Source: an uncultured Hungatella sp. (GTDB taxonomy: Bacteria > Bacillota > Clostridia > Lachnospirales > Lachnospiraceae). From it: DNA of 13,241 bases. The stretch spans positions 1 through 13,241 of the forward strand of contig CAUEKH010000032.1 in assembly GCA_959018155.1 (NCBI GenBank), given 5' to 3'. The position numbers and the translations under genes were made by a program. Numbering within the stretch: position 1 is the stretch's first letter; the number at the start of each line of letters is the position of its first letter. Shown here piece after piece: positions 8,141 through 13,241 of the stretch. The notes beneath the pieces are model-generated. The model searched no databases. It was given only the letters and a program-made list of their open reading frames with translations, and had not been told where the DNA came from.

Positions 8141-8163
8141 ACCTGTGCACGGAGCGTGCAGGT
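8141..8163. repeat. Second hairpin, in the 3' region of the regulator gene
   Basis: TGCACG at 8146-8151 and CGTGCA at 8155-8160 form a perfect 6-base stem around a GAG loop, extended by ACC (8141-8143) with GGT (8161-8163) across a two-base TG bulge. It lies 12 bases past the stop of the LacI-family gene. There is no T tract on either strand, so it is not itself an intrinsic terminator; it may protect the mRNA 3' end or be chance. Confidence 0.4.
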
Positions 8164-8175
8164 TATCGTTATATC

Positions 8176-9226
<1,051 letters not shown>

Positions 9227-9239
<13 letters not shown>

Positions 9240-9255
9240 AAAACAGAAGAGTCAA
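9227..9255 (-). promoter_or_regulatory. Sigma-A promoter of the LacI-family gene
   Basis: Read on the - strand, TTGACT (bases 9255-9250) is followed after exactly 17 bases by TAGAAT (9232-9227). These match the consensus at 5 of 6 and 4 of 6 positions. The -35 overlaps the stop codon of the GDPD gene. Transcription would start near 9220, giving a leader of about 37 bases. The regulator can therefore be expressed apart from the transporter operon. Confidence 0.65.
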
Positions 9256-9974
9256 CGAACGCCGGTATATTTCTCCGGATTATCAGTCTCAAACATGTCC
9301 ACTCCAAGTTCTACGGCCTGCTGTACCCAGTAGTCGTCTCTCAGAATCGCTCCACTGATGAAAAATCCTGCTTCGTGAAGCTGCTTAATGATTTCCGGTG
9401 TCATATTGTAAATATAGGACAGATAAACGGTCGCGTCCATTTCCCTCATCAGCTCTGCCGGATCAGCCGGTACAAACGGTACAATCAGGCCTGTGGTCAC
9501 TTCCGGATCGAGTTTCTTTAAATACTTAAGTACCTGGTAATCCTGGCCAAATACAAATACATTGGAGAGCATCCCGGTATTCCTCAATATGAGAGGGATT
9601 TTCTCCACCAGCTTCCTGTTCTGTTCCTGCATTTTCAGCGGAACTGTTTTTAGTTCCAGACCAAAATATACGGAATTTTTATATCCCCATTCCATCGCTT
9701 CTTCCATGGTACAGAGTCCGGCTGCCGCCTCTTTTAACTGTGCAAAAGAATACTCATGCACATAGCCTGACAATTTCGTCTTTTTGTCCAGCTGCACATC
9801 ATGAAAGACAACAGGGATGCCATCTTTCGTAAGCTGAAGGTCGATTTCCAGATAATCAGCCCCGCGTCGGATTCCCTCCTCCATGGCGGCAATGGAATTT
9901 TCAGGCGCATCACACGCACAGCCGCGGTGGCCGCCGATCAGCAAATGATCGGCGGACTTAAGCATTAATCTCAT
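9252..9974 (-). CDS. Soluble glycerophosphodiester phosphodiesterase (UgpQ-like)
   Basis: This 240-residue cytoplasmic enzyme hydrolyses glycerophosphodiesters to glycerol-3-phosphate and an alcohol. It is a bare GDPD domain with no signal peptide or membrane segment. Key residues are His16 and Arg17 in GGHRG, APENS (usual form APENT), Glu43 and Asp45 in YLEIDLQLTKDG, His58 in VVFHD, and Glu107 in GLELK. The end shows the usual GVDMFETDNPEKY. Its start overlaps the ATPase stop by four bases (ATGA), with AAGGTG about 11 bases upstream, so it is coupled to the transporter. The position matches ugpQ of E. coli, where imported glycerophosphodiesters are cut inside the cell. Compared with the membrane GDPD earlier in the window, it is single-domain and intracellular, so the two are not redundant in location. 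Confidence 0.94.
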   Translation of the reverse strand: MRLMLKSADHLLIGGHRGCACDAPENSIAAMEEGIRRGADYLEIDLQLTKDGIPVVFHDVQLDKKTKLSGYVHEYSFAQLKEAAAGLCTMEEAMEWGYKNSVYFGLELKTVPLKMQEQNRKLVEKIPLILRNTGMLSNVFVFGQDYQVLKYLKKLDPEVTTGLIVPFVPADPAELMREMDATVYLSYIYNMTPEIIKQLHEAGFFISGAILRDDYWVQQAVELGVDMFETDNPEKYTGVR

Positions 9975-11074
9975 ATGGCCAGATTCACCTTACTTTCATT
10001 ATCAAATACATTAATCCGTCCGGATGGACGTAACCACATAGATTCACCTCTGGCCGCTTTTTCTTTCCATTTGGAGAAATCCTGAATATTCTCCAGAGTC
10101 ACACGCACATGGCTTCCATAGATATTTCCGGTCACCAGGAGTTCTTTTCCGAGATTTTCCACCATGGCAATCTCCAGAGGGAGTGCGTTTTCTCCCGGTT
10201 CCGCAGTCTGCATCTGGTGTGAACGAAAACCGGCTTTTATTTTGTGACCGACATAGGCGGCAAGCTTTTTCTGAAGCTGCGGTGGAAGCTGAATGAAACT
10301 TTTGCCGATTCGCAGTCCGCACTGGTCTGCGTTCTGTTCAATTACACCGTCGATAAAATTCATGGGCGGATTTCCCATAAAATTGGCCACAAACAGGTTG
10401 GCCGGATACTCGTACAGTCTGTCCGGAGTGTCATACTGCTGAATCCGTCCATTGTCCAGAATTGCAATCCGGTCCGCAATCGCCATGGCTTCTTCCTGGT
10501 CATGAGTAACAATGACAGAGGTTACCTTCAGTTCCTGCTGCAGCTTTTTAATTACTTCCCGGATCTCTATTTTCAGACGCGCATCCAGGTTTGACATGGG
10601 TTCATCCAGCAGAAGAACTTTGGGCTCTTTTACGAGGGCGCGGCACATGGCCACACGCTGCTGCTGGCCGCCGGACAACTGCGTCGGTTTCCGGTCTAAC
10701 AGATGCTCGATCTGCAGCTTTTCTGCAATTTCCCTTGCTTTTTTGTGGCGTTCCTCTTTACTGACGCCTTTTTGCTTGAGTGGAAATGCAATATTATCAA
10801 TTACTTTCAGATGGGGATAAAGGGCGTAACTCTGAAAGCACATGCCGATATTTCTGTCCTTTGGCGCTTTGGAAGTGACATCCGTGTCCCCGAATAAAAT
10901 TTTCCCGTCAGTCGGATCTAAAAGACCGGCCATGCAGTTTAAGGTAGTTGATTTGCCGCAGCCGGACGGGCCCAGCAGAGCAATAAATTCCCCATCGTTT
11001 ATTTCAATATTGATATTATCCAGGGCAACCGTTCCCTTTTCAAATTCTTTTCTCAAATTCTCTATTTTGATCAT
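9971..11074 (-). CDS. ugpC: ABC transporter ATP-binding protein (UgpC/MalK/MsmX family)
   Basis: This 367-residue ATPase powers a carbohydrate-type (CUT1) importer from the cytoplasmic side. It has Walker A GPSGCGKST (35-43), Q-loop Gln81, signature LSGGQQQR (133-140), Walker B VLLLDE with Glu158, and H-loop His191 in VTHDQEEA. After about residue 235 comes the C-terminal TOBE/MOP regulatory region typical of MalK and UgpC. AAGGAG at 11082-11087 lies inside the last codons of the preceding permease gene, and only two bases separate that stop from this ATG, so translation is coupled. It has its own cognate permeases next door, unlike the stand-alone shared ATPase MsmX. The ugpC name rests on operon order and family; a sugar importer ATPase would look the same. 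Confidence 0.93.
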   Translation of the reverse strand: MIKIENLRKEFEKGTVALDNINIEINDGEFIALLGPSGCGKSTTLNCMAGLLDPTDGKILFGDTDVTSKAPKDRNIGMCFQSYALYPHLKVIDNIAFPLKQKGVSKEERHKKAREIAEKLQIEHLLDRKPTQLSGGQQQRVAMCRALVKEPKVLLLDEPMSNLDARLKIEIREVIKKLQQELKVTSVIVTHDQEEAMAIADRIAILDNGRIQQYDTPDRLYEYPANLFVANFMGNPPMNFIDGVIEQNADQCGLRIGKSFIQLPPQLQKKLAAYVGHKIKAGFRSHQMQTAEPGENALPLEIAMVENLGKELLVTGNIYGSHVRVTLENIQDFSKWKEKAARGESMWLRPSGRINVFDNESKVNLAI

Positions 11075-11076
11075 AA

Positions 11077-11934
11077 TTATACTCCTTTTCCTCCGGCCAC
11101 ATTGCCCTGCATCAGCGTTTTCTGTGAAATAATAAAGAATACAAGTACCGGCAGCATATAAACAATTGCCATGGCGGCAAAAGTATTGTAATCAACTATC
11201 ATCTGCTCCGGCCTTGAAAGTGATTTTAAGTAGGTTGCAATGACCGGTGTTTTTGAATTAAAAATCAGTGTGTTAAATAAAATATAGTTTGACCACGCAC
11301 TGAGAAAAGAAAAAATGGAAATAGAAGCGATTCCTGGCTTCACCAGATGAATGATCACCTGGAAAAAAGCAGAAAACCGGTTACAGCCGTCTACCAGACA
11401 GGAGTTTTCAATATCCCTCGGGATACCATCAAAAAAGTTACTGATGATAAAGGTAGAACCCGGGATACGGAAAGCAATGGCTACCAGCACGACCCCCACA
11501 AGCGTATTTGCCATTTTAAACGTTATGAGTACATAGAGAACGCCAATGAGCAGCAGCAGGTTTGGAAACATGCGCAGCACCAGCAGCATATTTTTTATGA
11601 ATGACCGCCCTGTAAAATTCAGTCGGGAAATCGCGTAACCGGCCATACAACTGATTACTACTTCTGTCAGTGTTACAATTACCGTAAAAATAATGGTATT
11701 GCGCATGGCCGGACCGATTGGCGGGATGGTAGCCAGTTTCAGTTCCATGGTCCGATAGAGAAAAGCAAAATTTTTCATGGTAAATGCGCCGGTCTCCGCA
11801 TCGAAAAATGCCTGCTTAAAAAAGGTTATGTATAGAATGATTATAGGAAGGCAGAACAGCGCCACGACTGCACAGGCAATCCGCTGATTGCGAAGTTCCG
11901 CCTTGCTCATAGTATGGACTTTTCGTTTTTTCAA
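11077..11934 (-). CDS. ABC sugar/glycerophosphodiester transporter permease (UgpE/MalG type)
   Basis: This 285-residue inner-membrane subunit is the second permease of the importer. It has six predicted membrane segments; the first is about residues 19-39. The cytoplasmic EAA loop, which docks on the ATPase, reads IENSCLVDGCNRFSAFF near 175-189. The central Asp182-Gly183 is kept, but the usual EAA and the later Leu-Pro are changed (IIHLVKP), so it is degenerate compared with the partner permease. The start is TTG at 11932-11934, supported by AAGGAGGAGG upstream. An in-frame ATG eight codons later lacks a ribosome binding site. The gap to the preceding permease gene is 21 bases. Substrate cannot be assigned from this protein alone. 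Confidence 0.9.
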   Translation of the reverse strand: MKKRKVHTMSKAELRNQRIACAVVALFCLPIIILYITFFKQAFFDAETGAFTMKNFAFLYRTMELKLATIPPIGPAMRNTIIFTVIVTLTEVVISCMAGYAISRLNFTGRSFIKNMLLVLRMFPNLLLLIGVLYVLITFKMANTLVGVVLVAIAFRIPGSTFIISNFFDGIPRDIENSCLVDGCNRFSAFFQVIIHLVKPGIASISIFSFLSAWSNYILFNTLIFNSKTPVIATYLKSLSRPEQMIVDYNTFAAMAIVYMLPVLVFFIISQKTLMQGNVAGGKGV

Positions 11935-11955
11935 AATATCTTTTCCTCCTCCTTG

Positions 11956-12831
11956 TTAAGCGTCATTTCGACGCTGCATGACCAGGTTAATTAAAATCAT
12001 CAGTACCATTACTACCAGAATTAATACCATGGAAATAGCAGCGCCATAACCGTACTGCTGGTTGGTAAACGCCTTATGGTAGGCAGATAATGCCCATACT
12101 TCCGTTTTGCTGCTGGGTCCTCCGTTGGTAATCAACAGGATTGTAACGTAATTTGTGAAAAGTCCCAGCATCTCCCAGAGAGCTATAAACTGGATATGGT
12201 AACGGATATTGGGAAGTATAATGCTTTTTACAATCTCCCATTCGCTGGCGCCGTCAATTCTCGCAGCCTTAAACTGGTTATCCGGAATGCTTTTTATGGC
12301 GCTTGAAAAATTAATGGCGCCAAAGGCGAGACTTGTCAGCACGGTAGCCGCGATGACGATCTGCATGGGATATTTTGCAATCCAGTTCAGAGGAATATCG
12401 GATCCGGTCAGGCTCATATAGAGTTTGTTAATCACGCCGCTTTTGCCGGCATCCAGCAGCCAGATCCACAGAATAGAATATACAACTACCGGAGTAATCA
12501 TAGGGATCATGAGCAGTGATTTGAAAAAACTGGATATATTCTCACTCTTGATGAAATAGGTGACCAGTATGGCAAAAAACAGATCCAGGACAATGGTTAT
12601 CGTAATGGTGCAAAGAACGAAGAGGAGCGTATTGCGGACAATGGTTCCCGTGTTCGGATCGGCGAAGATCTTATAGAAATTGCGGAAATTATTCCATTTC
12701 CATACAAATGCGGAATCCAGACCTGTCATGGACATGGCAACCGTTAAAAGCGCCGGCACAATATAAAATATGGAAACCAGTAACAGAAACGGGGTAAGAA
12801 ACAGATAAGCTGTACCGTTCTTTTTTTTCAT
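11956..12831 (-). CDS. ABC sugar/glycerophosphodiester transporter permease (UgpA/MalF type)
   Basis: This 291-residue inner-membrane protein is the first permease of the importer. The N-terminus AYLFLTPFLLLVSIFYIVPA is the standard first membrane segment of MalF/UgpA-type subunits, and six segments can be counted. The EAA loop is intact: KAARIDGASEWEIVKSIILP around residues 190-209, with the Gly of DGA and the Leu-Pro in place. LLITNGGPSSKTEVWALSAY is the common segment after the loop. GGAGAG at 12838-12843 serves the ATG. It lies 14 bases after the binding-protein stop and before the second permease, the usual CUT1 order. Both permeases would form the channel through which the bound substrate passes. 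Confidence 0.92.
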   Translation of the reverse strand: MKKKNGTAYLFLTPFLLLVSIFYIVPALLTVAMSMTGLDSAFVWKWNNFRNFYKIFADPNTGTIVRNTLLFVLCTITITIVLDLFFAILVTYFIKSENISSFFKSLLMIPMITPVVVYSILWIWLLDAGKSGVINKLYMSLTGSDIPLNWIAKYPMQIVIAATVLTSLAFGAINFSSAIKSIPDNQFKAARIDGASEWEIVKSIILPNIRYHIQFIALWEMLGLFTNYVTILLITNGGPSSKTEVWALSAYHKAFTNQQYGYGAAISMVLILVVMVLMILINLVMQRRNDA

Positions 12832-12845
12832 AATAATCTCTCCAT

Positions 12846-13241
12846 TTATTTCATAATAAGACCATCAATATTAAGTTCTGCCTGAGTTTTTACTTCAGCT
12901 ACGGCTTTTTCAGGAGTCGTCTGACCCAGTTCCAGTGATACAATCTGATCAAAAATCAGTCCACGAAGTGTAGAGGCATTTTCCACGGCCGGAACAGACT
13001 TTGCGTAATCAACCATATACGTAACAGGCGATAAGATCGGGCTGTCTGTAATTTCCTTCATATCGTTGGCTGCCTTTACGCTGGACAGAGAGAAGGTGAC
13101 TGCGCTGTGATGTGCCAGAAGATCCGCAGAACCGTCCTGTAATTCAAGGAAAATGTCCTTGCAGATGTCCGGATATTTTGTCTGTGCGCTAATCGCCATG
13201 AGCTGTGGAGCAGCTGTGCAGAATGCTGACTCGCTGTTTGC
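12846..13241 (-). CDS. Extracellular solute-binding protein, C-terminal part, truncated by window edge
   Basis: Only the last 131 residues are present; the frame is open to the window's right end, so the signal peptide and most of the ligand site lie outside. The visible part fits the C-lobe of a family 1 (CUT1) binding protein: FCTAAPQLMAISAQTKYPDI followed by a helix (CKDIFLELQDG), and a C-terminal GQTTPEKAVAEVKTQAE of the kind that ends these proteins. It would be lipid-anchored outside the cell and hand substrate to the two permeases. The Met at 13199 is internal, not a start. The ligand cannot be decided from this fragment; glycerophosphodiester or glycerol-3-phosphate is suggested only by the operon order. 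Confidence 0.82.
   Translation of the reverse strand, partial: ANSESAFCTAAPQLMAISAQTKYPDICKDIFLELQDGSADLLAHHSAVTFSLSSVKAANDMKEITDSPILSPVTYMVDYAKSVPAVENASTLRGLIFDQIVSLELGQTTPEKAVAEVKTQAELNIDGLIMK

Noticed and set aside
12846..13199. A complete small 117-residue protein at the right end
   Set aside because: The frame continues to the window edge and the sequence matches the C-lobe of a binding protein, so it is a fragment of a longer gene.

Overview
The window reads as ordinary chromosome from a low-to-mid GC Firmicute, most likely a Clostridia/Lachnospiraceae-type gut anaerobe. This rests on strong AGGAGG-type ribosome binding sites, tightly packed operons, a clostridial M18 aminopeptidase, a Thr/Glu-rich lipoprotein foldase and an EbgR-like LacI regulator; it is inference, not a database match. 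No mobile element, CRISPR array, rRNA or tRNA was seen, and no gap between genes exceeds 150 bases.

Left block, + strand, 1-8050. A small alarmone (ppGpp) synthetase, cut at its 5' end by the window edge, closes with a good intrinsic terminator. Next come a membrane-anchored glycerophosphodiester phosphodiesterase (GDPD) and dtd (D-aminoacyl-tRNA deacylase), closely spaced. apeA (M18 aminopeptidase) follows with a near-consensus promoter lying inside the end of dtd. A lipoprotein with a trigger-factor-type PPIase domain, xpt (xanthine phosphoribosyltransferase) and a HAD phosphatase overlapping xpt by ATGA form a probable transcription unit. An EamA-family exporter follows, ending in a strong hairpin terminator that works in both directions.

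Right block, - strand, 8176-13241, convergent with the left block. In transcription order it holds the C-terminus of a solute-binding protein (cut by the window edge), two ABC permeases, the ABC ATPase, a soluble GDPD overlapping the ATPase gene by ATGA, and a LacI-family regulator. The order binding protein-permease-permease-ATPase-GDPD is that of E. coli ugpBAECQ, so the likely job is uptake of glycerophosphodiesters or glycerol-3-phosphate and their hydrolysis in the cytoplasm. The regulator has its own near-consensus promoter (TTGACT-17-TAGAAT) starting at the GDPD stop codon, with an imperfect dyad over the -10 that suggests autoregulation.

The features most worth a second look are the lipid-anchored, ribosome-domain-free trigger factor, the ugp-like operon under a LacI-type regulator, and the presence of two GDPDs of different topology in one neighbourhood. 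Nothing here clearly amounts to a new defence or mobile system.
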